Below the pieces are notes generated by a model. The model searched no databases, was not told the DNA's origin, and saw only the letters and a program-made list of their open reading frames with translations. Source: JAHEZL01 sp964406465 (lineage in GTDB: Bacteria; Bacteroidota; Bacteroidia; Flavobacteriales_C; GCA-002722245). Taken from it: DNA of 64,000 bases. Numbering within the stretch: position 1 is the stretch's first letter; every line of letters starts with the position of its first letter. Shown here piece after piece: positions 16,994 through 25,635 of this stretch. Position numbers and translations under genes: made by a program. The stretch covers positions 1 through 64,000 of the forward strand of contig CAYORT010000014.1 of NCBI GenBank assembly GCA_964406465.1, given 5' to 3'.

Positions 16994-18115
16994 ATGAAAT
17001 ACGCTCAAAAGAAAAAAGCACTACTGGTTCTGCAAGATGGAACCGTTTATTATGGAAATTCAGCAGGTAAGATTGGTACAGCTACTGGTGAATTAGCTTT
17101 CAATACAGGAATGACAGGGTATCAGGAGATATTTACAGACCCGTCTTATTTCGGACAAATAATGTTAACAACCAACGCCCACATAGGTAACTATGGAGTG
17201 CATAAAGATGAAACTGATTCATCGAGTATTAAGATATCTGCCTTAGTTTGTAAAAACTTTAGCATTCCTTATTCAAGAACTTCTGCAGATCGTTCAATTC
17301 AGAAGTACTTTGAAGACGAAGGTATTGTAGGTATTTGTGATGTTGATACAAGAGCTTTGGTTCGTCACATTAGAAGCAAGGGAGCCATGAATGCAATTAT
17401 TTCTTCTGAAATATTGGATGCTGAAGAATTGAAAAAGAAATTGGCAGAAGTACCTTCGATGAACGGACTTGAACTAGCTTCAAAAGTATCAACTAAAGAA
17501 GCTTATTTCTATGGAGATGAAAATGCTTCATTTAGAGTGGCTGTGTTAGATCTAGGTATCAAGACCAACATATTGCGTTGTTTTGCCGAAAGAGACTGTT
17601 ATTTGAAGGTTTTTCCACACAATGCTAGTCATGAAGATTTATTAGCGTGGAATCCTGATGGAATTTTCCTTTCAAATGGTCCAGGCGATCCATCGGCTAT
17701 GCCAGAGGTGATCAAAGAGGTTAAAAAAATTATTGCTGGAAATTTACCAGTGTTTGGAATATGTTTGGGACATCAAATGATAGGCTTGTCGCTTGGATTA
17801 AGCACGTTTAAGATGCACAACGGCCACAGAGGTATCAATCATCCAATTAAGAATTTAGAAACCGGCAGAGGCGAAATTACATCGCAAAACCATGGATTTT
17901 GTGTAAATATGGATGAAGCTAAGGCACATCCTGATGTAGTGGTGACGCACCAGCATTTAAATGATGGCACTTTAGCAGGATTGAGAATGAAGAGTAAAAA
18001 AGTTTTTTCAGTTCAATATCACCCAGAGTCTTCTCCAGGCCCGCACGATTCAAGATATTTATTTGATAATTTCGTGAAGAATTTAAGTTCAGTAAAAAAA
18101 CAACAATTAGTATAA
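16994..18115 (+). CDS. carA: Carbamoyl-phosphate synthase small subunit
   Basis: Glutaminase subunit that supplies ammonia to CarB for pyrimidine and arginine synthesis. It has 373 residues. The N-terminal CPSase_sm_chain domain (about 8-150) includes ALLVLQDGTVYYG and GELAFNTGMTGYQEI. The class I amidotransferase domain carries the nucleophile Cys in FGICLGHQM (about residue 257) and the His-Glu pair in QYHPESSPGPHDS. carB is not in the window. eno follows after 12 bases and the two are probably cotranscribed. Confidence 0.96.
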   Translation: MKYAQKKKALLVLQDGTVYYGNSAGKIGTATGELAFNTGMTGYQEIFTDPSYFGQIMLTTNAHIGNYGVHKDETDSSSIKISALVCKNFSIPYSRTSADRSIQKYFEDEGIVGICDVDTRALVRHIRSKGAMNAIISSEILDAEELKKKLAEVPSMNGLELASKVSTKEAYFYGDENASFRVAVLDLGIKTNILRCFAERDCYLKVFPHNASHEDLLAWNPDGIFLSNGPGDPSAMPEVIKEVKKIIAGNLPVFGICLGHQMIGLSLGLSTFKMHNGHRGINHPIKNLETGRGEITSQNHGFCVNMDEAKAHPDVVVTHQHLNDGTLAGLRMKSKKVFSVQYHPESSPGPHDSRYLFDNFVKNLSSVKKQQLV

Positions 18116-18127
18116 TCTAGGTAATTT

Positions 18128-19426
18128 ATGAGTTACATCGCAAAAGTTGTCGCAAGACAAATCTTGGATTCTAGAGGGAATCCAACCGTTGAAGTGGACG
18201 TAATCACTGAGCAAGGCGTTATTGGCCGTGCCGCTGTTCCATCAGGAGCCTCAACAGGTGCTCACGAAGCATGTGAATTGAGAGACGGGAACAAGAAAAA
18301 ATACATGGGTAAAGGCGTTACAAAAGCTGTTCAAAACGTGAACAACATTTTGAACGATGCTTTAGCTGGTAAATATGTATTTGATCAGGAAGAAATTGAC
18401 CGTGCGATGATTGAAATCGACGGAACTGCTAACAAATCTAAATTAGGTGCTAACGCAATTTTGGGAGTTTCTTTAGCAACTGCTAAAGCTGCTGCAGAAT
18501 CTGCTGGCATGCCATTATATCGCTATGTTGGTGGTGTTAATGCTAACACTTTACCAATTCCAATGATGAACATCATCAATGGAGGTTCTCATGCTGATAA
18601 TAGCATCGACTTCCAAGAGTTCATGATTTTCCCTGCTGGAGCTTCTTCTTTCAGCGAATCTTTAAGAATGGGTGTTGAAGTATTCCACAACCTTAAAAGT
18701 GTATTACACGATAAAGGATTGTCTACTAACGTAGGTGATGAAGGTGGTTTTGCTCCAAACTTGAAATCGAATGAAGAAGGTATCAAAGTAATTTTGCAAG
18801 CTATTGAGAAAGCTGGATACCGTCCGGGTGAAGATATTTTCTTATGTATGGATGCTGCTGCATCTGAGTTCTATATCGAGAAAGAGAAAAAATACCACTT
18901 TAAAAAATCTTCAGGAGATAAATTGACTTCGTCTGAAATGGTTTCTTTCTGGAAAGACTGGGCGAAGAAATACCCTATCGTTTCAATTGAAGATGGTTTA
19001 TTTGAAGACGACTGGAAAGGTTGGGGAGAATTAACTCAACAAATTGGAGATAAAGTACAGTTGGTAGGTGATGATTTATTTGTGACTAACGTTAAGCGTT
19101 TGGCTGAAGGAATCAAAAAAGACACTGCAAACTCAATCTTGGTTAAAGTAAATCAAATTGGTTCATTGTCTGAAACTATTCAAGCTGTTGACATGGCGCA
19201 CAGAGCTTCTTACACGTCTGTAATGAGCCACCGTTCTGGAGAGACTGAGGACAATACAATTGCTGACTTAGCGGTTGCTTTGAACTGTGGTCAAATCAAA
19301 ACTGGTTCTGCATCTCGTTCTGATAGAATAGCTAAGTACAATCAATTGTTGCGTATTGAAGAGCAATTAGGTTCTAATGCGAAGTTCTTAGGTAAATCTT
19401 TGAAATATATCAGCAAAAGAAAATAA
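18128..19426 (+). CDS. eno: Enolase
   Basis: Converts 2-phosphoglycerate to phosphoenolpyruvate in glycolysis. It has 432 residues, full length. Seen: ILDSRGNPTVEVDV at the start, the SGASTGAHEA loop, NVGDEGGFAPN, the acidic residues of SIEDGLFEDD and VGDDLFVTN, the catalytic lysine region LVKVNQIG, and SHRSGETED. A terminator follows. Confidence 0.97.
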   Translation: MSYIAKVVARQILDSRGNPTVEVDVITEQGVIGRAAVPSGASTGAHEACELRDGNKKKYMGKGVTKAVQNVNNILNDALAGKYVFDQEEIDRAMIEIDGTANKSKLGANAILGVSLATAKAAAESAGMPLYRYVGGVNANTLPIPMMNIINGGSHADNSIDFQEFMIFPAGASSFSESLRMGVEVFHNLKSVLHDKGLSTNVGDEGGFAPNLKSNEEGIKVILQAIEKAGYRPGEDIFLCMDAAASEFYIEKEKKYHFKKSSGDKLTSSEMVSFWKDWAKKYPIVSIEDGLFEDDWKGWGELTQQIGDKVQLVGDDLFVTNVKRLAEGIKKDTANSILVKVNQIGSLSETIQAVDMAHRASYTSVMSHRSGETEDNTIADLAVALNCGQIKTGSASRSDRIAKYNQLLRIEEQLGSNAKFLGKSLKYISKRK

Positions 19427-19449
19427 GCAAAGCTTATTCTTGAAATAGA

Positions 19450-19483
19450 AAAATCCTCTGAAGAAATTCAGGGGATTTTTTTG
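19450..19483 (+). terminator. Intrinsic terminator after eno
   Basis: AAAATCCTCTGAA and TTCAGGGGATTTT form a stem (one G-U pair) with a 3-base loop, followed by T residues. Confidence 0.85.
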
Positions 19484-19509
19484 TTTCATACAAATTACTT
19501 CCTTAGGGA

Positions 19510-19529
19510 CGTCCGTCAGCTGACGGACG
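19510..19529. repeat. 20-bp perfect palindrome
   Basis: CGTCCGTCAGCTGACGGACG reads the same on both strands, with flanking GGG/CCC extending the pairing after one mismatch. It is much more GC-rich than the surroundings and just outside the integrated element. Confidence 0.85.
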
Positions 19530-19671
19530 CCCGTAAAAAGAAAAATTCCCCTTCCTCTATGTGAAGTGTAGCAAACCCAGTTCGTCTTTGCGAGAATTTT
19601 GTACCCCTAATTTCGATTTTTTAAACTTCCTTTTATTTGTCGGGAAGTTCGAGAGTTATTGCCTCATTAAA

Positions 19672-19689
19672 GTAACAATCGGGTAACAA
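19672..19689 (+). repeat. GTAACAA pair, left end of element
   Basis: GTAACAA-TCGG-GTAACAA. The same 11-bp-spaced pair occurs at 25636-25653 with GTGG as spacer. The position at both ends of the element suggests arm-type recombinase binding sites (inference). Confidence 0.55.
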
Positions 19690-19903
19690 TTTTGTCCTAA
19701 ACAAGGCTAAACAGAACTAATGTTCTTTTAGGTTTTGTTGCTGCTTATTACCAATACATCAAAGAATTACTTAGCCAAGTATAAGGGATTTTGATGAAAA
19801 TAAAAAACACTAAATAATGATTTTCTTCGTAATTAAAGGCATAGAAAATTCATTCATTCTTGTTTAATGGTGAACCTGAATCATAAGGAACTTTCAGGGA
19901 AGC

Positions 19904-21232
19904 CTACAAACCGTGTGATTTATTTATGACTTTTCTATACTTCTGCAAGCTACTATTTGGTTTATCAGGAATAGTCATTTCAATTACTTTACTTTCTAAT
20001 GCAGGAATTAAATAAAATTTCTTGAAGTTTTTTCTGTCGTTTAATTTCAATTTATCCTGAAGTTCTTGTCGACTCATATCACCAGTTAACACTTTCAATA
20101 GCCTTTCGACTTGGGGGGTGACTTGGGGGGTGACTTGAGGGGTGACTTGAGGGGTAACTGGTTCGCTTGCTGGAAAAATCATGCGTAAAAAGTTATCGGT
20201 AAAAGAGAAGCATTTTTTACTATAACTCTCTAAGATACGCGGTATTCCCGAACCTAAATGTTCTACTAAATCCAAGTCTTTAAAGATGCGCATGATTTCT
20301 TTGTTGCGGGGTACAGAGAAGCCTTCAAAAAATTCTTTCTTGCTTAATTCTTCGGGTAATCCACCAGCAGAAGTGATTTCTATACGGTCGGAAAAAATCT
20401 CAAACTTAGGAGGAACTTCGTTGGAATAGTCGTTATGTACAAAGGCATTCACAATGGCTTCTCTGAGTGCTATGGCGTTCCATAATCGGGTGTCTTTTCT
20501 TTCCTTTGAAGTTATTTTGGTAATAGTTTTATTTTCCAACTCGATTTTATCGAGCACCTGCTTGGTGGCTTTCACCAAAGAATTATATCCGTATTCGTTG
20601 CTTTCTATTAAGTGAACACGATTAGTTCCTTGATACTTGGCGACTTTAAAGGACGTGCCGTTTTTATCGGCTAATAAATACGCAACATAATTGTAATCGC
20701 CTTCGGGAGTACGTAACTCAAGATTTTTGGCGAATTGATTGTTTAATTTCACACCGCTGGCCTCGTAATAAATTTTAAGCTGCTCGAAACTTAAATCTTG
20801 ATGATTCGATTTGATTTTACCAATAGAGTTTCGCGTACGCTTAGCGAAAAGGTGGTCGATTTGCTTTTGCGACATGGGTTCAGAGGCAGAACCCACACGC
20901 ATAAAGCAACCTTTTTCCGACATTCCATACTTCTTGAGATAGTAGGGTTTTTCTGAACCACTAGCTAAAGTAATTTTGATGATGTTTTTTGATTGATGTT
21001 TTTCCAAAACAATATCAAATAAGCCCATACATGAAGGGGAAATATTGTTTTTGAGCCTATCTTTTAGTTTAAGCATATCGCTATCGGCATCAGCAACTCC
21101 TACGGCCTGACCGCTTTTATTAATGCCAATATAAACAACACCTCCTTCATGGTAATTTAAGAACGCTACCGCTTCCTTCTCTATGGAATCAGTAAGTTCT
21201 TGTTTGTATTCTATACGGTTAGATTCTGTCAT
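19904..21232 (-). CDS. AlbA_2 / GHKL-ATPase-like regulator
   Basis: 442 residues. The N-terminal domain (about 5-125) is of the AlbA_2 (divergent AAA_4, Schlafen-related) type: EYKQELTDSIEKEAVAFLN followed by GGVVYIGINKSGQAVGV. The middle region (about 230-340) has ATPase features of the HATPase_c_4 family: ALREAIVNAFVHNDYS and FEIFSDRIEITSAGGLP. A linker of VTPQ repeats (about 358-377) leads to a likely winged helix at the C-terminus. Such proteins are usually annotated as ATP-binding transcriptional regulators; the real role is unknown. Its start overlaps the stop of the upstream WYL gene by 4 bases (ATGA), so the two are coupled. Confidence 0.8.
   Translation of the reverse strand: MTESNRIEYKQELTDSIEKEAVAFLNYHEGGVVYIGINKSGQAVGVADADSDMLKLKDRLKNNISPSCMGLFDIVLEKHQSKNIIKITLASGSEKPYYLKKYGMSEKGCFMRVGSASEPMSQKQIDHLFAKRTRNSIGKIKSNHQDLSFEQLKIYYEASGVKLNNQFAKNLELRTPEGDYNYVAYLLADKNGTSFKVAKYQGTNRVHLIESNEYGYNSLVKATKQVLDKIELENKTITKITSKERKDTRLWNAIALREAIVNAFVHNDYSNEVPPKFEIFSDRIEITSAGGLPEELSKKEFFEGFSVPRNKEIMRIFKDLDLVEHLGSGIPRILESYSKKCFSFTDNFLRMIFPASEPVTPQVTPQVTPQVTPQVERLLKVLTGDMSRQELQDKLKLNDRKNFKKFYLIPALESKVIEMTIPDKPNSSLQKYRKVINKSHGL
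20109..20160 (-). repeat. 12-bp tandem repeat encoding VTPQ
   Basis: About four in-frame 12-bp units encode Val-Thr-Pro-Gln in the linker of the AlbA_2 protein. The unit is a multiple of three, so copy-number change would lengthen the linker without a frameshift. Confidence 0.8.
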
Positions 21233-22134
21233 GATTTGTATTTTTTCAAAGTCGCAACCAACATATCTCTCACCTCATCAGCTAAAGTTAATGGTTTTAT
21301 TACTTTTACCTGATCGCCCAACATTAAAATTCGCTGTACCAATTCGTAGTTGGTTTTAACAAAGAGCTTAACCATCACTTCGCTTTTAGATTCTTTGATG
21401 ATTTCTTGCGATCTGTGTAAGGGTAGTGTTTTAATGTATTTGGCCTGTAGTGGGGTAAATGACAAAATAACTTCTTCAGGTTCTTGTTCAGGAAATACTA
21501 GACCAATAATATTTTCAAAACGCTCTTTCGGATTAAAATTCTTTTGCACGACGAATTTTTCTGTGAGCACTTTTAGGTTCTCTATACGATCGATACCAAA
21601 AGTACGGAACTCATTGATGGCTTTTACAAAGCCGAAAACATACCAACGATTTTGGTATTCCTTTAATAAATAAGGTTCTAAGAGATAATCGCTAACACCA
21701 TCTTTTTTAAAGCTGAGATGGCTAAAAGACACCCTTCTTTTGTTTTTAATGCTAAAAAGTAAGGCCTTTAAATTTTCAATTCCTTTTAGATTTCCTTCCG
21801 ACTCAAATGAAATATAATTCATAGTTTGCTTACCGTCTTTCAAACTTTCGGAGATAAGGTTGGCGGTGCCTGATATTTCAAGAAAGCGGAGGAAAGTAGC
21901 CAAATCGAAATTTGAATTCTCGTCGATGAAATACCCGTTACTAGAACGGTTATACTTGATTTCAATTTTGAATTCGTTGCGAATTTGTTCCACATCACGC
22001 TGCAAGGTTCGCGGTGATATTTCAAAGCCATGATCGTTTAAAAACTCCTTTAGTTGTGCAAAGGAAGGATATTTTGACGATGTTATTTTTTCGATAATGA
22101 GCGTGTATCGCCTGATGGTTCCGTGAGTTGACAT
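21229..22134 (-). CDS. WYL-domain transcriptional regulator
   Basis: 301 residues. The N-terminal HTH (about 1-60) has TLIIEKITSSKYPSFAQLKEFL and PRTLQRDVEQIRNEF, the recognition-helix pattern of the YafY/DeoR-like group. The WYL domain (about 125-215) contains LEPYLLKEYQNRWYVFGF, and a WCX-like C-terminal extension follows. WYL regulators sense ligands or nucleic acids and are frequent in defence islands. It is the first gene of a two-gene unit with the AlbA_2 protein; both lie inside the integrated element. Confidence 0.88.
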   Translation of the reverse strand: MSTHGTIRRYTLIIEKITSSKYPSFAQLKEFLNDHGFEISPRTLQRDVEQIRNEFKIEIKYNRSSNGYFIDENSNFDLATFLRFLEISGTANLISESLKDGKQTMNYISFESEGNLKGIENLKALLFSIKNKRRVSFSHLSFKKDGVSDYLLEPYLLKEYQNRWYVFGFVKAINEFRTFGIDRIENLKVLTEKFVVQKNFNPKERFENIIGLVFPEQEPEEVILSFTPLQAKYIKTLPLHRSQEIIKESKSEVMVKLFVKTNYELVQRILMLGDQVKVIKPLTLADEVRDMLVATLKKYKS

Positions 22135-22249
22135 ATTTTAATTGTTAAGCGTGTACAAAATAAAAGAAATAATTAAGCCCTACCAGTATAACCGAAGATA
22201 AAATGAATTAATGTGAGTTTACGGCAACAATAAGCTTCTAAAAAAATCA

Positions 22250-22729
22250 TTAAAACATTATTTTTTTAAGATATCCTTCATTGAGAGCATCACCATTCAT
22301 CCATTCGGGCAAACAATAAAAATATCCTCCGTTACCGCTTATTTTAAAACGAGCCAATCGTTTAGTTTTAACTGCACGCAGCAGGTGAGTGCAAAATATT
22401 TTATTGGAATGATAAATACTACTGCTTGAAGCGTATTTATCAATCTCATAAAGCTTCTCTGAAATTTCATTAAGTTGCAGCGGTTTATCGGCCTGATGAA
22501 TAAGGTAAGCCATCTTTTTTACCCAACTCCATTTCTGATTGTATGTAACAGTAGGATTAGCTTCTCTCATTCTACGCATATTATCTTTGATAACTTCAAT
22601 GTGATATTTATTCTTCTTTTCTAATTCACTAATACGAAGGAGTAATCTTTCATTTTCTTTTTTAAGATTAGCAAGCTCTCTTTCCTGTTTTAGCTGGGTG
22701 TAGTCGTTATATCGTTTGTGCTCTTCCAT
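22250..22729 (-). CDS. Coiled-coil winged-helix-like protein, unknown function
   Basis: 159 residues, no family recognised with confidence. Residues about 10-50 form a likely coiled coil with leucine heptads (LANLKKENERLLLRISELEK). Residues about 70-150 look like a winged helix: AYLIHQADKPLQLNEISEKLY, then a probable recognition helix and the wing RLARFKISGNGGYFYCLPEW. A DNA-binding role is inferred. Directly upstream of its start are seven 11-bp iterons, which would be natural binding sites for its own regulation. Confidence 0.6.
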   Translation of the reverse strand: MEEHKRYNDYTQLKQERELANLKKENERLLLRISELEKKNKYHIEVIKDNMRRMREANPTVTYNQKWSWVKKMAYLIHQADKPLQLNEISEKLYEIDKYASSSSIYHSNKIFCTHLLRAVKTKRLARFKISGNGGYFYCLPEWMNGDALNEGYLKKIMF

Positions 22730-22762
22730 AATGAAATAGTTTAATAAATGTGAAGTATAAGT

Positions 22763-22839
22763 CCCCTCAAAATGCCCTCAAAACGCCTTCAAAATTCCCT
22801 CAAAGCAAACTCAAAATAGACTCCAAGCATATTCAAAGG
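22763..22839. repeat. Seven 11-bp iterons
   Basis: Seven consecutive 11-base units with no spacers, starting at 22763, 22774, 22785, 22796, 22807, 22818 and 22829. The first four are close to nCCCTCAAAAn, and the last three decay but keep the CTCAAA or CTCCAA core. One unit is about one helical turn, so all cores face the same side. No reading frame crosses the array. It lies between the excisionase-like gene and the coiled-coil protein. Confidence 0.8.
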
Positions 22840-22864
22840 GCTGAAAACAAAAAAAAGGAAGAGT

Positions 22865-23203
22865 TTATCTTCCCTTGTGTTTAAGCATGGTGTATGAACT
22901 TGCCTCTGCTTGCATATCATGCGCAGTTTTTACCTTGCCATCCATGATCCATGAGCGAAGTTCATCTGTTTTGAAATAGAGTTTGTTTCCTTTCTTGAAA
23001 AAGGGGATGAGCTTTTTAGATGTTTTTTCATACAAGGTGGCAATCTTTAGTTTTAAAAAATCGGCGGCTTGTGAAATGTCTAAAATTTCCGGTAAGGATT
23101 TTTGATTTTCTTTTAGAAATTGAGGAAGCAATTCCGCTAAGCTTTGCTTTAAAAAATGCTTGAATTCCTCTTCGTTTAAGTTAGTTAAAAATGATACAGC
23201 CAT
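22865..23203 (-). CDS. Excisionase-like helix-turn-helix protein
   Basis: 112 residues. The segment ILDISQAADFLKLKIATLYE, with a following KGNKLYFKTDELRSWI (about residues 40-88), is the HTH_17/MerR-type DNA-binding domain of excisionases and plasmid regulators. The N-terminal 35 residues are acidic and helical. Beside a tyrosine recombinase, a role as recombination directionality factor or regulator of the element is likely but not shown. Confidence 0.75.
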   Translation of the reverse strand: MAVSFLTNLNEEEFKHFLKQSLAELLPQFLKENQKSLPEILDISQAADFLKLKIATLYEKTSKKLIPFFKKGNKLYFKTDELRSWIMDGKVKTAHDMQAEASSYTMLKHKGR

Positions 23204-23299
23204 AATTTTGCGTTTTAATTGTTCATACGCAAATATGACTGCTGTATTTTGATTTTCTTGGGTTCATGAACCTTCATGTAAGCCAAAATGAATACAATT

Positions 23300-23322
23300 A
23301 AAACGAAATAGAATTTCGTTTT
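23300..23322 (-). terminator. Hairpin after the 285-residue gene
   Basis: AAAACGAAAT and ATTTCGTTTT form a perfect 10-bp stem with a 3-base loop. Read on the - strand it ends in a T-rich stretch just past the stop of the gene at 23356-24213, so it probably terminates that transcript. Confidence 0.6.
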
Positions 23323-23355
23323 TCGTCAATAAAATAAAGGTAAATAGAAAGAAGC

Positions 23356-24213
23356 CTATTTTTCTTTAAGGTCTTTATCTATGCTGATTTTTAAACGGGT
23401 TAAAAGATTATCAAGCTCCTTTAAATTCGCTTTGTTTTGAAACAAATGAAACTTGCTTAAATTTTGTCGCAGTGTATGCTGACTATATCCGGTTAGTGTT
23501 TCAAAGGCCTTTCCAGCATCAATATCTGTAAGATATTCATCTTTTAAAAGCACTTTTTCTTTTTGCAGGTAATACATCAAAAGCACCGTTTGCTCTTGGT
23601 TTAAACAGGTAAGTTTATCTTGCGCCTCACGTTTTACTTTACCTTTCTTTGTTTTTTCAGCAAGCGGCGTTTCAATCTTTTTGCTAAAACCTTCTATCCA
23701 TTCATTAATGGTTTGAACTGTTTCGGCTGAAATTATTGAGGAATATTTTCTTGATAGCAATTTAAGAAAGCGGAAGAAAGAGGCTGTATCATTTTGGTAA
23801 TAGGCCGCATGATGATAATCTAAAAACGAATCTATTTTTAAAATGTCAATCTCACGAAGTTTGTAAGCAAAGAAACTATCGTAAAATATATCGCTTGGTT
23901 TTACATTGTAATCCATAGCAATGTCCATGTATAAAAACTTTCCTTCTTTCTCTTTGCGACTGGTTTTTATAAAATCGGGCTGATTTGAAAGAACAACATC
24001 TATATCAACAGCATTACAATGCTCTAAAATTTCCTTCTCTGAAAAGTACATCTCCATGCTTTGTATAAGCAGTGCTACCTTTTCTTGGTATTCTTTAAAA
24101 GTGCGAGGAAACATTAACCTTTCAGCAATTGTCATCCTATTAAGGTTTAATTCCAGTTCGGGATTTTCATTTTCGCTGTCGTTTTCCACTGTGTTATGAT
24201 TTGCTTTCTTCAT
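23356..24213 (-). CDS. Protein of unknown function in integrated element
   Basis: 285 residues; I do not recognise the family with confidence. Mostly helical with many charged residues and no signal peptide or membrane segment. Notable stretches are MTIAERLMFPRTFKEYQEKV near residue 27 and DSFLDYHHAAYYQNDTASFFRFLKLL in the middle, and a C-terminus that looks like an HTH (GYSQHTLRQNLSKFH). Size and place upstream of the excisionase recall the RteC regulators of Bacteroides conjugative transposons, but I cannot confirm their motifs. A regulatory role in the element is a guess. Confidence 0.6.
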   Translation of the reverse strand: MKKANHNTVENDSENENPELELNLNRMTIAERLMFPRTFKEYQEKVALLIQSMEMYFSEKEILEHCNAVDIDVVLSNQPDFIKTSRKEKEGKFLYMDIAMDYNVKPSDIFYDSFFAYKLREIDILKIDSFLDYHHAAYYQNDTASFFRFLKLLSRKYSSIISAETVQTINEWIEGFSKKIETPLAEKTKKGKVKREAQDKLTCLNQEQTVLLMYYLQKEKVLLKDEYLTDIDAGKAFETLTGYSQHTLRQNLSKFHLFQNKANLKELDNLLTRLKISIDKDLKEK

Positions 24214-24296
24214 ATAATAAACTTACAAAAAAATATAGTTTGAGAGTAGTTACTCGAATTACTAACTGTTTATTTTGGCTAATGCCAAAAATGAAA

Positions 24297-24319
24297 AAGC
24301 CCCGATTTTGTCGGGGCTT
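24297..24319 (-). terminator. Intrinsic terminator after integrase
   Basis: AAGCCCCGA and TCGGGGCTT make a 9-bp GC-rich stem with a 5-base loop. On the - strand it is followed by a T run, 44 bases past the recombinase stop. Confidence 0.85.
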
Positions 24320-24362
24320 AAAAAGGAAGAAACAATGAAGTTAAGATTGAAAAGAATTTTCT

Positions 24363-25526
24363 CTACACTGCTTTTAGCTGTACTTCTGTCATTGGTAAAT
24401 TAAAATCAATTCGAGGAAGTGCCTTCACCGCTGCCTGTTTTCGTTTATCACGCACCTTGGCGTAAATTTGAGTGGCTCTGATGTTTGAATGGCCAAGGAG
24501 TTTAGATACAGTGTATAAATCGCCTTCATTGCTGCTTTCTAACACATTGGTGGCAAAAGAATGTCTTCCGGTGTGAAAATGTAATTTCTTTGGATCGATA
24601 CCTGCTGCCTTCGCCCATTTTTTTAATTGACGATTCATTTGGTTGTAAACCGTTTGTCTACCATCGTCTTTTTCCTTTATTCTTGGAAAAACGTAAGGAC
24701 TTTTTTCTTCATCTAAAGCTTCTTGTTGTCGTTCTTTTAAAATATCGATCGCGTTATCGGAAAGGGGCAAGTATTCAATATTCTTGGTTTTTTCTTGCTC
24801 GAAATATAAATAGTACTCGTGTTTCCCTTGTATTTCTTTTACAATGATTTCATCCCAGCGTAGCGGATTAACATCGCTCCATCGCAGGCCGCTAAAACAA
24901 GAAAAGAAATAGGCCTGTTTTATTTGCTTTTCAATATCCACTGGAGTAGAGGCAAGCTTTTGCAGTTCTTCAATAGTGTAAGCCTTTCTGAAAACATCTT
25001 GCATTTTAAGTTTTTGAATAGAAGGCACGTCATGCCAAGGGTTTCTATTGATAATTTTTCTTCTAACCGCTTCATTGAGCGCGCAGGAAATAGCTTCCAT
25101 ATATCGAACAACGCTGTTGTTACTTATCTTTTTTAATAGATGACGTTCAAATGCTTTCAGCCATTCGGGCGTAACTCGAACAAAGGAAAGAGGTTCTTTA
25201 CCCATATATTTCTTCATGTTATTAAGAACGCTTTGGTACATTCCGTTGCGATTGCCCTCGATGGTATAATCTTCAAAGAAAAGGATGAAGCAAGCCAATT
25301 TTTTCTTTTTATCCTGTAGATCATTGTCTTGCACAATAAGTTCGTGCTCTCTTTTGGTTCTGATTTCTTGAGCAAGCCGCCTTCTTTCTTTGTCTTCTTG
25401 GCTCGGACGGTTCTTTTGAATTTTAATGTCGAGGAATTCGTACCATCTTGCTTTGTTGTGGTAAATATCCAAGTAGAAGGATATTTGTCCGTTACTCAAT
25501 TGTTTTTCTCGCAATTTAACACCCAT
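24363..25526 (-). CDS. Tyrosine recombinase/integrase
   Basis: 387 residues, normal for Bacteroidota phage-type integrases. An N-terminal arm-binding region (1-75), a SAM-like core-binding domain (about 80-175) and the catalytic domain follow. Catalytic residues are visible: Arg215 in CFSGLRWSDV, His318 and Arg321 in HFHTGRHSFA, His346 in LLGHSNIRAT and nucleophile Tyr355 in ATQIYAKV. All are intact, so the enzyme may be active. Its 5' end faces the right end of the element, about 100 bases from the GTAACAA pair. Confidence 0.95.
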   Translation of the reverse strand: MGVKLREKQLSNGQISFYLDIYHNKARWYEFLDIKIQKNRPSQEDKERRRLAQEIRTKREHELIVQDNDLQDKKKKLACFILFFEDYTIEGNRNGMYQSVLNNMKKYMGKEPLSFVRVTPEWLKAFERHLLKKISNNSVVRYMEAISCALNEAVRRKIINRNPWHDVPSIQKLKMQDVFRKAYTIEELQKLASTPVDIEKQIKQAYFFSCFSGLRWSDVNPLRWDEIIVKEIQGKHEYYLYFEQEKTKNIEYLPLSDNAIDILKERQQEALDEEKSPYVFPRIKEKDDGRQTVYNQMNRQLKKWAKAAGIDPKKLHFHTGRHSFATNVLESSNEGDLYTVSKLLGHSNIRATQIYAKVRDKRKQAAVKALPRIDFNLPMTEVQLKAV

Positions 25527-25635
25527 GACTTAAGGTTTTTAAGGTTAATAATTCACCCTATAGATGCAATGTCTGAAATGGAAATCGCATCTATAGGGTT
25601 CATGAACTTACTTGTAAGTCTTTGGGTGTTTTTGG

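Larger units (their letters stand above)
19484..19903. other. Intergenic junction with palindrome and element left end
   Basis: No protein-coding frame is convincing here. The stretch holds a 20-bp perfect palindrome (19510-19529), the TTTTGTACCC candidate attachment core (19597-19606), and the GTAACAA pair (19672-19689). The remainder up to the AlbA_2 gene end at 19904 shows nothing I can name. Confidence 0.6.

Noticed and set aside
19560..19720. tRNA gene at the integration site
   Set aside because: No cloverleaf, TTC-type T-loop or CCA-like end could be traced at either end of the element.
22763..22839. CRISPR array
   Set aside because: Units are 11 bases with no spacers and no cas genes; this is an iteron-type tandem repeat.
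23356..24213. RteC excision regulator
   Set aside because: Position and size fit, but I could not match family motifs with confidence, so it is left as unknown.
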